From Hydrogenophaga intermedia (lineage in GTDB: Bacteria; Pseudomonadota; Gammaproteobacteria; Burkholderiales; Burkholderiaceae_C), in the NCBI RefSeq assembly GCF_023715105.1, contig NZ_JAMBNO010000005.1, forward strand, positions 151,830 to 215,829: a DNA stretch of 64,000 nt, written 5' to 3'. The notes under the pieces are model-generated. The model made no database searches and was not told the origin of the DNA. It saw only the letters and a program-made list of their open reading frames with translations. How positions within the stretch are numbered: position 1 is the first letter of the stretch; every line of letters begins with the position of its first letter. A program made the position numbers and the translations under genes. Shown one piece after another: positions 1 through 9,641 of the stretch.

Positions 1-567
1 ACGCAACTTGGCCACCACGGCCAGCAACGCATCGATGACTGTGTTGCCGGTGACGTGGATGTGGCTGTCTGGGACACCCTCGCGCAAAAGATTGGCCTTC
101 GCTGCCGCGGTGGGCGCGAAATGAATGTCGGCCACCGCACCCGCGACGCGGCGATTCATTTCTTCAGGGAACGGGGCCCATTTGTTGCCGGTTCGCAGAC
201 CTGCTTCCACATGGCCCACGCGCGCCTGTGTGTAATAGGCAGCCAGGCTGGCGGCCAGCGTGGTTGACGTGTCGCCATGCACCAGCACCAAGTCGGGCCG
301 CTCTGCCGCCAGCACCGGCTTCATACCTGTCAGGATGTTGGCCGTGATGTCAAACAGATCCTGGCCTGGCTTCATCACATTCAAGTCATGGTCTGGCTGA
401 ATGTCGAAGAGGCGAAGCACCTGATCGAGCATCTCGCGGTGCTGCGCTGTGACGCAAACAACCGTCTGAATCTCGGGCGCTGCCTGCTGCAGGGCCTTCA
501 CCAGCGGCGCCATCTTGATGGCTTCCGGCCTCGTGCCGAACACCACCATCACTTTCATGGGGGTCAT
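1..567 (-). CDS. wecB: UDP-N-acetylglucosamine 2-epimerase (non-hydrolysing), 3' end outside window
   Basis: Interconverts UDP-GlcNAc and UDP-ManNAc in the cytoplasm, supplying an amino-sugar donor for exopolysaccharide synthesis. The 189 visible residues match the N-terminal Rossmann half of the family: [12 protein letters not shown] at about 11-22, VHGDTST at about 96-102, HVEAGLR at about 119-125 and FPEEMNRR at about 133-140. The frame is open to base 1, so about half the usual 370-380 residues are missing because of the window edge. The chosen ATG (567-565) shares an ATGA overlap with the stop of the upstream glycosyltransferase, implying translational coupling; a second in-frame ATG lies at 558. 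It is the last visible gene of the XrtA exopolysaccharide operon. Confidence 0.93.
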   Translation of the reverse strand, partial: MTPMKVMVVFGTRPEAIKMAPLVKALQQAAPEIQTVVCVTAQHREMLDQVLRLFDIQPDHDLNVMKPGQDLFDITANILTGMKPVLAAERPDLVLVHGDTSTTLAASLAAYYTQARVGHVEAGLRTGNKWAPFPEEMNRRVAGAVADIHFAPTAAAKANLLREGVPDSHIHVTGNTVIDALLAVVAKLR

Positions 568-1781
568 GCGCGGGCCTCCGATCGGGTGATCCGCTCGAAC
601 ACAGGTTTGTAGTTGGCCACGCTGTTCTTCCAGTTGCGTACCGTTTCCACGAACGTCCGCCCGTTCGCCTTCAGGTTTGGCCAGATGTCGGGGCGGGCCA
701 ATAGATCCAGCACCGCGCGCGCAAGCGCATCCTTGTTGTCGGCCTCAAAAAGAACGCCTGTCTTCATGTGCTCCACCAGTTCGCGATGCCCGCCCACGGA
801 TGAGGCGACAAAGAGCTTTTGCTGGGCCATGGCCTCCAGCGGTTTCAGTGGCGTTACCAGTTCGGTGAGTCGCATGGAATGCCGCGGGTAGGCCAGAACA
901 TCGATGAGGTCGTAGTACCGGTTGACATCTTTGTGCGGCACACGCCCTGCAAACCTCACATGGGCGTCAAGCTTCAAGCGGGCAACTTGTTCACGCAGAC
1001 GGCCTTCTTCGGGCCCCCCGCCGACGAGCAGCAAGGCCACAGCGGGGTTGGATTCCAGAATGGTGGGCAGAGACTCGATCAACAGGTCCAGCCCCTCGTA
1101 GGCATAGAAAGACCCAATGAACCCAAGAACGACCTTACCCTCCAAACCGTGCGTCCGCTTCAATGCCGCATCCGGCGGCTGGGAGGCCTGAAAAGTCTCG
1201 GTGTCCACCGCGTTGGGGACAACGGTCACCTTGGCGGGATCAATGCCCCGACGCGCAATATCGGCACGCAAACCTTCGCAGATCGTGAACACATGATCGG
1301 CTTTGCGGATGGCCCACGTCTCGAGTGCCCGGGTCAGGCGGTAGCGCAGGCTTCCCTCGCGCGTGGTGCCATGGTCAACTGCGGCGTCCTCCCAGAAGGC
1401 GCGGATTTCGTACACCACAGGAATGCCCAGTTCACGCCCCACCCGAATGGCAGGGACCGCATTGAGAACAGGGGAATGGGCATGGATGACATCGGGTCTC
1501 ACCCCATCAGCCACCTCGCGAAGCCGCCGCGTCATCTGGGCGATGAGCCGCAGCTGCCCCAACAGGGGCCAGGCATCCGTGGCGCCGGGCACCATCGGCG
1601 TGCGAAAGAAGTCCAGACCGTCCACCGATTGAAGGTCGGCCTCCGTCCTGCCCTGCTTGGGTGAGGTCAGGTGAAAGGTCTCCCATCCCAGTGCGCGCTG
1701 CTCGCGCAACAGGGAGACTGTGCGAAAGGTGTACCCGCTGTGCAACGGTATGGAATGGTCAAGGACGTGAAGGATTCGCAT
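564..1781 (-). CDS. Exosortase A-associated group 1 (GT4) glycosyltransferase
   Basis: A 405-residue retaining GT-B glycosyltransferase expected to add a sugar to the lipid-linked exopolysaccharide repeat at the inner membrane. The N-terminus ([17 protein letters not shown]) is characteristic of the PEP-CTERM/XrtA-associated group 1 transferase subfamily. The C-terminal Rossmann half carries [18 protein letters not shown] (about 219-236) and the nucleotide-sugar region [13 protein letters not shown] (about 306-318). It starts 12 bases after stp2 and its stop overlaps wecB. Donor and acceptor sugars cannot be read from sequence. Confidence 0.9.
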   Translation of the reverse strand: MRILHVLDHSIPLHSGYTFRTVSLLREQRALGWETFHLTSPKQGRTEADLQSVDGLDFFRTPMVPGATDAWPLLGQLRLIAQMTRRLREVADGVRPDVIHAHSPVLNAVPAIRVGRELGIPVVYEIRAFWEDAAVDHGTTREGSLRYRLTRALETWAIRKADHVFTICEGLRADIARRGIDPAKVTVVPNAVDTETFQASQPPDAALKRTHGLEGKVVLGFIGSFYAYEGLDLLIESLPTILESNPAVALLLVGGGPEEGRLREQVARLKLDAHVRFAGRVPHKDVNRYYDLIDVLAYPRHSMRLTELVTPLKPLEAMAQQKLFVASSVGGHRELVEHMKTGVLFEADNKDALARAVLDLLARPDIWPNLKANGRTFVETVRNWKNSVANYKPVFERITRSEARA

Positions 1782-1793
1782 ACGAGAGGTGCG

Positions 1794-2951
1794 TCATGCA
1801 AGCGCGTCGCCACCGAACAGATGCTGGTATTGCCGCACCATGCCGCTCATGCCGAAACGCCGCGTGGCCTGATCGCGGGCAGCGATCCCTTGGCGTGTCA
1901 GCACGTCGGGTTGATCAAAGGCCTGTGTCAAGGCCTGCGCGAGAGCGAGCTCGTCGTCGGGCGGTACCAAGTGGCCGGTGACGCCTTCGTTCACCAGATC
2001 TGGTGTTCCTCCCACAGCGGTGGCCACCACCGGCAGGCCGCAAGCCATGGCCTCCTGCAACGTGCAAGACGTTCCTTCGGCCTGCGACGGCAGCACGAAT
2101 AGATCGAGCGCCCGCAAAACGTCAGCCACGTCGTGCCGGGCGCCAGGCAGCCACGCAAGATCGGCCATGCCGGCCTCGGCCAGCACCTGTTCCACCTCGG
2201 CGCGCAGCGGGCCCTCGCCCACGATGACCAAGCGAGCGGTGCCGCGCATGGCGGGCTTCTCGCGCAAGGCGCGCACAAAAGCGCGGGCCAGCAAGGGTTG
2301 GTTCTTGACGGTCTGCAGGCGGCCCACGGTACCTACCAGCCAATGGCGACCGGGCTGGAAAGGGCAGCCAGACACAGGGTGACGTTCGCCGCGGGCGGGG
2401 GCGAAAGTTTCTGTGTCCACGCCGTTGGCAATCAGTCGACGCCGGGTGACGGGTACGCCAATGGCGCGGGCCAGGTAGTTGTCCAGGTCGCGCGAGACAG
2501 CCACGTACTGACTGACGAAGGGCTTGTACAGACGGCGCAGGCGTTGGTACCGCAGGTTTCGGCCATTGGGATCGTGCGCATCCCAGCCATGCTCGGCGTG
2601 CACGCGCAGGGGAACGCGCGCCAGCCATGCGAGGGGCACGACTTCCAGCGCGGCCAGATTGCAGGTGTGGAGCACGTCGGGGCGCAACTCTCGCAGCAGT
2701 CGATAGATACGCGGATAGAGCGAAACGGCGTGGCCCGGTGGTTTGTTCAGTTCGATGAAGCGCACATCTGGGCGGCACACGCGCTGCTGAAACTCGCTCA
2801 CGGTGGTGAGGGCCACCACGGTGTGCTCGAAGCGATCGGCAGGCAGGCGGTTGATGAGCTGAACGATCACGTTCTCAAGCCCGCCCACGCCGAAGCTATA
2901 GACCAAGTGCACGATCTTCAGGCGACGGCCATGCCCCTGTGTGTCAGCCAT
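1794..2951 (-). CDS. Sugar transferase stp2, PEP-CTERM/XrtA system
   Basis: A 385-residue GT4-family glycosyltransferase, best matched to the stp2 subfamily that travels with exosortase A loci. Visible landmarks are the acceptor-side GVGGLENVIVQLINRLP (about 21-37) and, near the C-terminus, EGTSCTLQEAMACGLPVVA with the EX7E-like donor-binding pattern. The start ATG lies 8 bases inside the end of the amidotransferase gene, so the two are probably coupled in translation. Likely membrane-associated on the cytoplasmic face; substrate specificity unknown. Confidence 0.9.
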   Translation of the reverse strand: MADTQGHGRRLKIVHLVYSFGVGGLENVIVQLINRLPADRFEHTVVALTTVSEFQQRVCRPDVRFIELNKPPGHAVSLYPRIYRLLRELRPDVLHTCNLAALEVVPLAWLARVPLRVHAEHGWDAHDPNGRNLRYQRLRRLYKPFVSQYVAVSRDLDNYLARAIGVPVTRRRLIANGVDTETFAPARGERHPVSGCPFQPGRHWLVGTVGRLQTVKNQPLLARAFVRALREKPAMRGTARLVIVGEGPLRAEVEQVLAEAGMADLAWLPGARHDVADVLRALDLFVLPSQAEGTSCTLQEAMACGLPVVATAVGGTPDLVNEGVTGHLVPPDDELALAQALTQAFDQPDVLTRQGIAARDQATRRFGMSGMVRQYQHLFGGDALA

Positions 2952-4854
2952 GAGTCGCGCCTCCCACGCCCACGCGCAAGAACGCCTCGAACATGACCAG
3001 CATCCATAACGGCGTTGCGTGGTCGCTGGTACCTGCCTGGTGCTGGTCGAGCAGCTTGCGCAATTCGTCGGGCTGGAACAGGCCGGTGTCGAGCAGGCGG
3101 GGGCTGGTCACCACATCGCGGGCGCGCGCAGCCAGCGGCCCGCGCAGCCAGCTGGCCAAAGGCACCGAGAAGCCCATCTTCGGCCGGTACAGCACGTCGT
3201 TCGGCAGCAGGGGCTCCATCGCGCGTTTGAGCAAGGCTTTTCCTTCCCCACCGTCGATCTTGTGGTGGCTGGGCAGTGTGGCCAGCCATTCCACCAGCTC
3301 GTGGTCCATCAGCGGCTCGCGCACCTCCAGCGAGTGCGCCATGCTGGCGCGGTCGACCTTGGTGTTGATGTCGCCCACCAGCCACGTCTTGTAGTCGATG
3401 TACTGGATCAGCGCGAGGGGGTCGTCGGTGCCCGCATGTCCGGCGGCGTTGCGGAACACCTCGATGGAGCTGTAGCCGCCCAGTTCACGTTTGAAGTGGT
3501 CGGAGTAGAGCGCGTCGCGCTGCGCGCTGCGCAGGTGGGTCATGCTGTGGTGGTAGGCCTGCACCGTGTCCATGGCCAGGGCCTGAAGCGTGGTTTTGGC
3601 GCGCAGCGGGCGTGGCGCCCAGTCGGCCTTGGGGTAGAGCTGGCCCAGCGCGCCAAAGAGCGGGCGGCGCAGCGCCATCGGCAGGCGGCCGCGCAGGGCC
3701 TGCTCGCCCAGGTGCATGCGGTAGCGGCGGTAGCCACCAAAACTTTCGTCACCGCCATCACCCGAGAGCGCCACCGTCACGTGCCGGCGCGCCATTTCGC
3801 ACACGCGGTAGGTGGGCAACGCCGAACTGTCGGCAAAGGGCTCGTCGTACAGCCAGGCCAAGCGGTCGATAAGGCCGAACTGGTCGCTGCCCACGACTTC
3901 GAGATGGTGGTCGGTGCGGTAGCGCTCGGCCACCTGTTGCGCAAAAGCGGATTCGTTGAACGCCGGATCGTCGAAGCCGATGGCGCAGGTCTGCACGGGT
4001 TGTGCGGACAGGCCGGCCATGGTGGCCACCACCGCGCTTGAATCCACGCCGCCCGACAGGAACGCGCCCAGCGGCACGTCGGCGATCATGCGCAGCTCGA
4101 CGGACTCGCGAAGGCGCTCGCGCAGTTCCACCTGTGCGTCGGCGTGCGACACCGGGTTGTCCTGGGTGAAGCGCACGTCCCAGTACGGCACAGGTTGGGG
4201 CCGGCCGCCGCCGCCCCGGCGCAGCGTGAGCGTGTGCGCCGAGGGCAGCTTGTGCACGCCCTGGTAGATGCAGCGCGGATCGGCCACGTAGCCGAGCGAA
4301 AAGTATTCCTCCACGGCCAGGGGGTCGATGCGGCGCTCGAAGGCCGGGTGCGCGGTGATGACCTTGAGCTCCGAGCCGAAGATGAAGCTGCCGTCGCTGA
4401 GCCAGGCGTAGTGCAAGGGCTTGACGCCGAGCCGGTCGCGCGCAAGGAACAGGGTCTGTTGATGCCTGTCCCACAGCGCAAAGGCAAACATGCCGCGCAG
4501 GTGCTGCACGCAGGCAGCCCCCCAGGCACGCCAGGCGTGCACGATCACCTCGGTGTCGCTGCGGGTGCGAAAGCGGTAACCCAGCGCCTGTAATTCGGGC
4601 ACCAGTTGGCGGAAGTTGTAGATCTCGCCATTGAAGACGATGGCGACGCTGCGGTCTTCGTTGAACAGCGGCTGGTCACCGGTGGACAGGTCGATGACCG
4701 ACAGCCGCCGGTGCCCCAGGGCCAGCCCGGGCTCCAGGTGCAGGCCGTCGGCGTCCGGGCCGCGGTGCGATTGCACGTCGTTGATGCGCCGCATCAGCGC
4801 CGGATCGAAGGGGCGCAGACCCTGGGGATCGAAGAGGCCGGAGATGCCGCACAT
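2944..4854 (-). CDS. XrtA-associated amidotransferase 1 (asparagine synthase B-like)
   Basis: A 636-residue class II glutamine amidotransferase fused to an asparagine-synthase-like adenylating domain. Cys2 of MCGISGLFDP is the glutaminase nucleophile, followed by HRGPDADG (about 30-37) and FNGEIYN (about 74-80). The synthase P-loop SGGVDSS is at about 267-273 and ALSGDGGDESFGGY at about 375. In exosortase loci this subfamily probably amidates or aminates a polysaccharide or precursor rather than aspartate; that role is inference. It follows xrtA after 2 bases and overlaps stp2. Confidence 0.92.
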   Translation of the reverse strand: MCGISGLFDPQGLRPFDPALMRRINDVQSHRGPDADGLHLEPGLALGHRRLSVIDLSTGDQPLFNEDRSVAIVFNGEIYNFRQLVPELQALGYRFRTRSDTEVIVHAWRAWGAACVQHLRGMFAFALWDRHQQTLFLARDRLGVKPLHYAWLSDGSFIFGSELKVITAHPAFERRIDPLAVEEYFSLGYVADPRCIYQGVHKLPSAHTLTLRRGGGGRPQPVPYWDVRFTQDNPVSHADAQVELRERLRESVELRMIADVPLGAFLSGGVDSSAVVATMAGLSAQPVQTCAIGFDDPAFNESAFAQQVAERYRTDHHLEVVGSDQFGLIDRLAWLYDEPFADSSALPTYRVCEMARRHVTVALSGDGGDESFGGYRRYRMHLGEQALRGRLPMALRRPLFGALGQLYPKADWAPRPLRAKTTLQALAMDTVQAYHHSMTHLRSAQRDALYSDHFKRELGGYSSIEVFRNAAGHAGTDDPLALIQYIDYKTWLVGDINTKVDRASMAHSLEVREPLMDHELVEWLATLPSHHKIDGGEGKALLKRAMEPLLPNDVLYRPKMGFSVPLASWLRGPLAARARDVVTSPRLLDTGLFQPDELRKLLDQHQAGTSDHATPLWMLVMFEAFLRVGVGGATHG

Positions 4855-4856
4855 GA

Positions 4857-6476
4857 TCAGCGTCCGGCGTGGCGCGCCCGCAGGGCGGCCTGCAAGGCCG
4901 GACCGTGTTCACGCACGAACTGGCCCAGGCGTGCATCGGCCTGCTCGCGCGCCTGCGGCTCGGGCAATGACGCGTCCAGAGGGGTGTAGACAGCGATGAT
5001 GGCGCCGTCATCGCCCCAGAAGCGCAAGCGCCCGAGTGCGCCCTGCACTTTGGCCACGGCGTCGCTGGCGGTGTAGGTGTCGTTCACCCAGTACCAGCGC
5101 CACACGCGCAAGCGGGCGGCGCCAGCCGTGGTGAGGCCGCTGCGTGCATCGCGCAACACCGCGGCGCTGACGCTGATGGTGCCCTGCCCTGCTTCGGCCT
5201 GCGCGCTGCCGCCGCTCACGCGGGCCCACAGTTCGTCGTCGCTGCGCACGAGCACGTTCTCGGAGCTCACGAGCTTGCGCTGGTAGTCCTGCTGGCGGTA
5301 GTAGTGCAGGTGCAGACCCACGGGGGGGCCCGAAGGCTGTGCGTACCCTTGATGGGATGCCGCAGATGCATGGTCGAAATCGGGTACCCAGTCGCTCGGG
5401 ACAGGCGTCTCGCGCCATGCACCCTGCGCCGCGACGACAACAGGCGCTACCGCATCGCTGCGCGTACCCATGGCGATGACGGCGTTGGCTGCGTGGGGGA
5501 GCACAAGCACCAGCAACACCGCAGCGGCCGCGCCCAGCCAGGCCGGGCGGGCCGTGCCCGCCCCGGGCGGCGGGGACATGGCCACCGTGCCATTGGCGCC
5601 CGCACCGACGGCCACAGGGCCGGTCTGGTCGGCCCAGCGCGCGCCGATCCACAACATGATGACGATGACCACGCCGAAGAACACCCAGCCGTAGACGAGG
5701 TGGTCGACCCCGGTGGCCAGCTCGTTGCCTGAGAGGTGCCCGATCATGACGATCATGTAGGCGCGCAGCCAATTGGCCACCAGCGGCACGGCAATGGACA
5801 CCCCCACGAACACCAGTTGGCGCGTGCGGCTGCGATAGCTCAGGTGCGCAAAGAGGCTGCCCACCGTGACGGAAGCAATCAGGTAGCGAATGCCGCTGCA
5901 GGCCTCCACCACCGACCAGCTGCCGCTGGGGATGACGAATTGCAGGCCCTCGCGATAGACGGGCACGCCAGTCGCGCGCAAGGCAGCCACCGTGAAATCG
6001 GCGGTGTGCTCCATCAACATGGGCAGCATGAAGTCGCCAATGGGCACCGCGAAGAACAGAAAGCCCAGGGGAAAGGCCAGCTGTCTTGCCACAGCCCAAC
6101 CCAGCACGGCTGGCACGCTGAGCACGATGAGCGCCACCAACGCAAACTGCGTGGCAGCGTTGACGGCCACCAGATCGCCGGCCAGCCAGAGCCCGGCCAT
6201 GCCCAGCATGAGCAACCAGGCCAGCGGTGCTGGGCACGGTTGCATGGGCGCGAGCACGGCGCGCTGGCGCCACACCAACCACGCGCTGATCAGCGGCACC
6301 ACAAAGCCATGGGCGTAGGTGTCGGAGCGAGACCAGATGCCGGCCATGCCGATGGCGGTGTTGCCATAGAGCAGCAACAGGGCTACGAGCAGCACAGCCC
6401 AGGTAGCGAGCCAGGGGCGCCAGTGGGCAGGCAGTTGCATCGCGCGCATCTCGCGCAGGACACGCAACTCAGGCAT
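4857..6476 (-). CDS. xrtA: Exosortase A (XrtA) with fused C-terminal EpsI domain
   Basis: A multi-pass inner-membrane transpeptidase-like protease that recognises the C-terminal PEP-CTERM sorting signal. The 539-residue product begins MPELRVLREM at 6476, overlapping stp1 by 8 bases. The frame remains open further upstream inside stp1, but that extension is not exosortase-like. The predicted catalytic triad is visible: Cys193 in VEACSGIRYL, Arg238 in VANWLRAY and His259 in GVDHLVYGW. About eight hydrophobic segments occupy residues 22-275. From about 310 a further hydrophobic segment precedes a soluble EpsI-like domain (about 330-539). Its substrates here would include the PEP-CTERM protein at 44470-45243. 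Confidence 0.94.
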   Translation of the reverse strand: MPELRVLREMRAMQLPAHWRPWLATWAVLLVALLLLYGNTAIGMAGIWSRSDTYAHGFVVPLISAWLVWRQRAVLAPMQPCPAPLAWLLMLGMAGLWLAGDLVAVNAATQFALVALIVLSVPAVLGWAVARQLAFPLGFLFFAVPIGDFMLPMLMEHTADFTVAALRATGVPVYREGLQFVIPSGSWSVVEACSGIRYLIASVTVGSLFAHLSYRSRTRQLVFVGVSIAVPLVANWLRAYMIVMIGHLSGNELATGVDHLVYGWVFFGVVIVIMLWIGARWADQTGPVAVGAGANGTVAMSPPPGAGTARPAWLGAAAAVLLVLVLPHAANAVIAMGTRSDAVAPVVVAAQGAWRETPVPSDWVPDFDHASAASHQGYAQPSGPPVGLHLHYYRQQDYQRKLVSSENVLVRSDDELWARVSGGSAQAEAGQGTISVSAAVLRDARSGLTTAGAARLRVWRWYWVNDTYTASDAVAKVQGALGRLRFWGDDGAIIAVYTPLDASLPEPQAREQADARLGQFVREHGPALQAALRARHAGR

Positions 6477-7716
6477 GGCACGCTCCCGCTGGGTTGGCCG
6501 CCTCGCGCGGCGGGTGGTCATCAATGGGCAGGTGGTCGTCGATGGATCGCAGATGGGCCTGCCAGCTGTAGCGTTGCTCGACGAAGCGGCGGGCGCTTTC
6601 GCCCAACGCCGTGCGCCGTGCGGCATCACGCAACAAACCGTCGAGCTGTTGCACCATTGCAGTGGGGTCGTCAGCACGCAGCAGACCCTGGGTGTCGGTG
6701 GCGCCGATGGCCTCTGCACAAGACGACACCGTGACCACTGGCTGCTGCATGGCCATGGCCTCGAGGATCTTGTTCTGGATGCCGCGGGCCACACGCAGCG
6801 GGGCCACCACAGCGCTGGCGTGCTGCAGGTAGGGGCGCACGTCGGGCACCGTGCCCGTGACCAGCACGTGGTCACCCGCCAGTGCGCGCACGGCAGCCGT
6901 GGGGTTTCGCCCGACGATGCATAAACGCAGCCCGGGGTGGCGCTGGCGAAGGCTGGGCAGTACGTCCTGCACGAACCAGGTCACACCGTCGACGTTGGGC
7001 CAGTAGTCCATGGCGCCGGTGAAGACGACGGTCGGCCCGCCATCGGCAAACGGGCTGGGGCGATCGGCGGCCGGGCGGAAGTAGCCCGCGTCGACACCGT
7101 TGCCCAGTGCCTGCACGCGGCCTCGCGACTCCGGGGCAAGACCTTCGAACAGCGCGCACTCTTGCGCCGTGACAAAGAAACTGCGGCGGGCAAGTTGCGC
7201 CAGGTCACGCTCGTGGGCGAGCAAGGTGCGCCCCTCACGCCGGTAGACCCATGACATCGGCCAACCGTGCTGTGCGGCGTACTGCGTCCATTTGGCCGAA
7301 TCGGCGTCAACGAAATCCAGCAACATGGGTACGCGGGGCAACAAGGGCACGGCATAGGGCCCCATGGCCGATGAGAACACCACGCTGGCCGCGATGTCAT
7401 GACTGGCCACCGTCTGGCGCACCCAGGCTTGAAGACCGGCGTCGCGGTAGTAGGCCAGCGTGAGGGGCTCGCCGCGCAACAGGCCATTGGCGCTGCGCAG
7501 CCGGGCCAGCCGAGGGTTCAAACGGGCCACGTGCAGGTCGGGGCACAACGCGCGCAGGGCATCAAGGTGCTGCTCGTCCGCCGGGTCGTCGATGAAGGTG
7601 CCCAGGAACACGCGGTGGCGTTGCTGCAGGTGGCGCAGCAGGTGGTAGGAGCGCACCTTGTCGCCCTTGTCGGGCGGGTACGGCATGCGGTGCACCAGGT
7701 ACAGCAGGTTTGCCAT
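6469..7716 (-). CDS. Sugar transferase stp1, PEP-CTERM/XrtA system
   Basis: A 415-residue GT4-type glycosyltransferase of the stp1 subfamily found in exosortase A exopolysaccharide loci. The N-terminal signature YLVHRMPYPPDKGDKVRSYH lies at about 6-25. The C-terminal nucleotide-sugar domain includes VVFTGAMDYWPNVDGV (about 234-249) and RVARGIQNKILEAMAMQQPV (about 308-327). It starts 11 bases downstream of the FemAB-like gene and its end overlaps xrtA, so it is an internal operon gene. Linkage and donor unknown. Confidence 0.92.
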   Translation of the reverse strand: MANLLYLVHRMPYPPDKGDKVRSYHLLRHLQQRHRVFLGTFIDDPADEQHLDALRALCPDLHVARLNPRLARLRSANGLLRGEPLTLAYYRDAGLQAWVRQTVASHDIAASVVFSSAMGPYAVPLLPRVPMLLDFVDADSAKWTQYAAQHGWPMSWVYRREGRTLLAHERDLAQLARRSFFVTAQECALFEGLAPESRGRVQALGNGVDAGYFRPAADRPSPFADGGPTVVFTGAMDYWPNVDGVTWFVQDVLPSLRQRHPGLRLCIVGRNPTAAVRALAGDHVLVTGTVPDVRPYLQHASAVVAPLRVARGIQNKILEAMAMQQPVVTVSSCAEAIGATDTQGLLRADDPTAMVQQLDGLLRDAARRTALGESARRFVEQRYSWQAHLRSIDDHLPIDDHPPREAANPAGACHA

Positions 7717-7727
7717 CGCCCCTGCCC

Positions 7728-8762
7728 TCAGCCCAGGTTGCGCACGATGTGCGGACCAAGCCAGTTGGCCACCGGCAACGGCAGCCGTCGCCAGGCCTCG
7801 ATCATCAGCCGGTACTTCGGGTTGGCCGGGTTGTTCTGGGGAATGGCATCGCGCTTGAAGAGCTGGTACTCGTAGTGGAGTTGCGTGGGCTCGAAGCCCC
7901 AGTTCTTCTTGAACGCGTAAGGACCGGTGCCCACCTTGCTGCGGCCGTAGTCGAACACCTTGAGACCGCGCCCACAGGCGCGGCGCATCAGTTCCCAGTA
8001 CTTGAAATCGTTGGCCGCCAGATCGCGCGCGGCCAGGTCATCGCCCGCGTAGTACGGCAACACCTCGTCGCGGAAGTAGAAGCTCAACACGCTGGACAGC
8101 GCCCTGCCCTCGGCGCTGCGCACGGTCAGCACTTCGCAGTCGGCCCCGAAAACCTCTCGCAAGGCCTCGAAGTAGCGCCGGGACAGGGCCGGCGTGCCGT
8201 GCCGATGCACGTTGTCGGCGTAGAGCGCGAAGAAGGCATCGACGTCGTCGTCGATGGTGGACACCAGGCCGTTCTTGATGCCCTTGCGCACCATGGCGCG
8301 CTGCTTGCGCGGAATGGCCAGCATGTTGGCTTCCTCGGTGGCCTCGATGGGCTTGCGAAAGGTCACGTAGAGCGCTTGCTCCGGCCATTCGGGGCGACGG
8401 CGCTGCAGGTGACGCAACTCGAGGTGCTCGACGCCCAGCCGTTGCGCCAGACCACGAGCGTGGTCGAGCAAGGCGCCGGTGGCGGCATCGTCGAGTGCGG
8501 CAATGCCGCCATAGGCGGCGAAGGGCAAGCTGCTCAGCGAGCGGCCGAACAGCCGACTTTGCACATGCGCCAGCGGCAGGATGCCGCGCAATTGATCGCC
8601 CTCGACCGCCTGGAGAAAGTGGGTGTCGTGGCGGAACACCTCGCGGATGAGGCGCTCCCAGCCGGCGCGATGGAAGAAGGTCGCGTCGGGGCAAGAGGCC
8701 ACAAAGGCCTCCCAGCGCGCCACCTGCGCCGCATCAGCGCCATCGAGCCGAAGCACCTGCAT
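7728..8762 (-). CDS. FemAB-like protein, PEP-CTERM/XrtA system-associated
   Basis: A 344-residue protein of the FemAB/GNAT-like acyl-aminoacyl transferase superfamily, in the subfamily found with XrtA loci. It begins MQVLRLDGADAAQVARWE and contains FFHRAGWERLIREVF (about 29-43), the FemAB-like central region with KQRAMVRKGIKNGL (about 156-169), and a C-terminal tail ending FKYWELMRRACGRG and FDYGRSKVGTGPYAFKKNWG. Family members transfer aminoacyl groups to peptidoglycan precursors. Here a modification of the exopolysaccharide or its lipid carrier is more likely, which is inference. Gene gaps on both sides are 9-11 bases. Confidence 0.9.
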   Translation of the reverse strand: MQVLRLDGADAAQVARWEAFVASCPDATFFHRAGWERLIREVFRHDTHFLQAVEGDQLRGILPLAHVQSRLFGRSLSSLPFAAYGGIAALDDAATGALLDHARGLAQRLGVEHLELRHLQRRRPEWPEQALYVTFRKPIEATEEANMLAIPRKQRAMVRKGIKNGLVSTIDDDVDAFFALYADNVHRHGTPALSRRYFEALREVFGADCEVLTVRSAEGRALSSVLSFYFRDEVLPYYAGDDLAARDLAANDFKYWELMRRACGRGLKVFDYGRSKVGTGPYAFKKNWGFEPTQLHYEYQLFKRDAIPQNNPANPKYRLMIEAWRRLPLPVANWLGPHIVRNLG

Positions 8763-8771
8763 GCGTGATCC

Positions 8772-9638
8772 TCAGGTGTTGGCCACCGTGGCAGGCGACG
8801 GGGCGAGGAAGATGCGATCCATGCGATCCCAACGCAGGTCGTCGAGCAGGCGGCAAAGCTTGGCCTCGTTGCGCGAGAGGTTCACGTAGTGGCGAAAGCG
8901 CGTCTTGATGTCGATGCCGGGCACGCGGGGTTGCTCGGGGTCGATCTCCCAGGGATGGAAGTAGAAGATGGCGGGTTCGCCATCGCGTTGGTTCACCGAT
9001 TGCAGCAGCCAGCGCGAGACGGCATAAGGAAACAAGCGGAAGTAGCCCCCGCCGCTGGAAGGTAGGTTGCGGCTGAAGAGGCGAACGGTGGTCGGGGGGA
9101 TCTCGATCAGCCGGTTGCGGATGCGGTGCGCGAAACGCGGCGCATCGGGCATGCCGTAGTGATCGTGTCGCACCGGGTAGATGCTGGAGCTGTACCGATA
9201 GCCCACGTCTTCAAGCACATCCAGCGCCCACAGGTTGGCTGCGCCGATCGAGAAGCTGGGTGCACGGTAGCCGAGCACCGGTTGGCCGCCGATGTCTTCG
9301 AGCAGGGCTTTGGCGTGGGTCACGTCGTGCCGGAAGGCGCGCGCGTCGAGCTCGGTGACGCGCTGGTGGCCATAGCCGTGGCTGGCGAGCTCATGCCCCT
9401 GGGCGACGATGCGCCGCACCAGCGCGGGGTAGCGCTCGGCGATCCAGCCCAGCGTGAAGAAGGTGGCCTTGATGTCGCGCTCGGCCAGCAGCGCGAGGAT
9501 GCGGTCGACGTTGCGCTCGACCCGGCATTCGCAGCGGTCCCAGCTCTTGCGTTCGATGTAAGGGGCGAAGGCCGAGACCTGGAAGTAATCCTCGACGTCG
9601 ATGGTGAGGGCGTTGGCGCGGCGGGTCGGCATCAGCAT
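8772..9638 (-). CDS. Polysaccharide deacetylase, XrtA-locus type (DUF3473 tail)
   Basis: A 288-residue NodB-fold deacetylase that probably removes N-acetyl groups from the exopolysaccharide. The catalytic/metal motif LTIDVEDYF (Asp14 and neighbours) and the metal histidines in SHGYGH (His87, His91) are present, as is the later RAPSFSIG motif. The C-terminal part (YFHPWEIDPEQP and onward) is the DUF3473 extension typical of the PEP-CTERM-locus subfamily. No signal peptide is apparent, so the site of action is uncertain. Start ATG at 9638, with an alternative at 9632 (MPTRRANALT). Confidence 0.92.
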   Translation of the reverse strand: MLMPTRRANALTIDVEDYFQVSAFAPYIERKSWDRCECRVERNVDRILALLAERDIKATFFTLGWIAERYPALVRRIVAQGHELASHGYGHQRVTELDARAFRHDVTHAKALLEDIGGQPVLGYRAPSFSIGAANLWALDVLEDVGYRYSSSIYPVRHDHYGMPDAPRFAHRIRNRLIEIPPTTVRLFSRNLPSSGGGYFRLFPYAVSRWLLQSVNQRDGEPAIFYFHPWEIDPEQPRVPGIDIKTRFRHYVNLSRNEAKLCRLLDDLRWDRMDRIFLAPSPATVANT

Positions 9639-9641
9639 GGC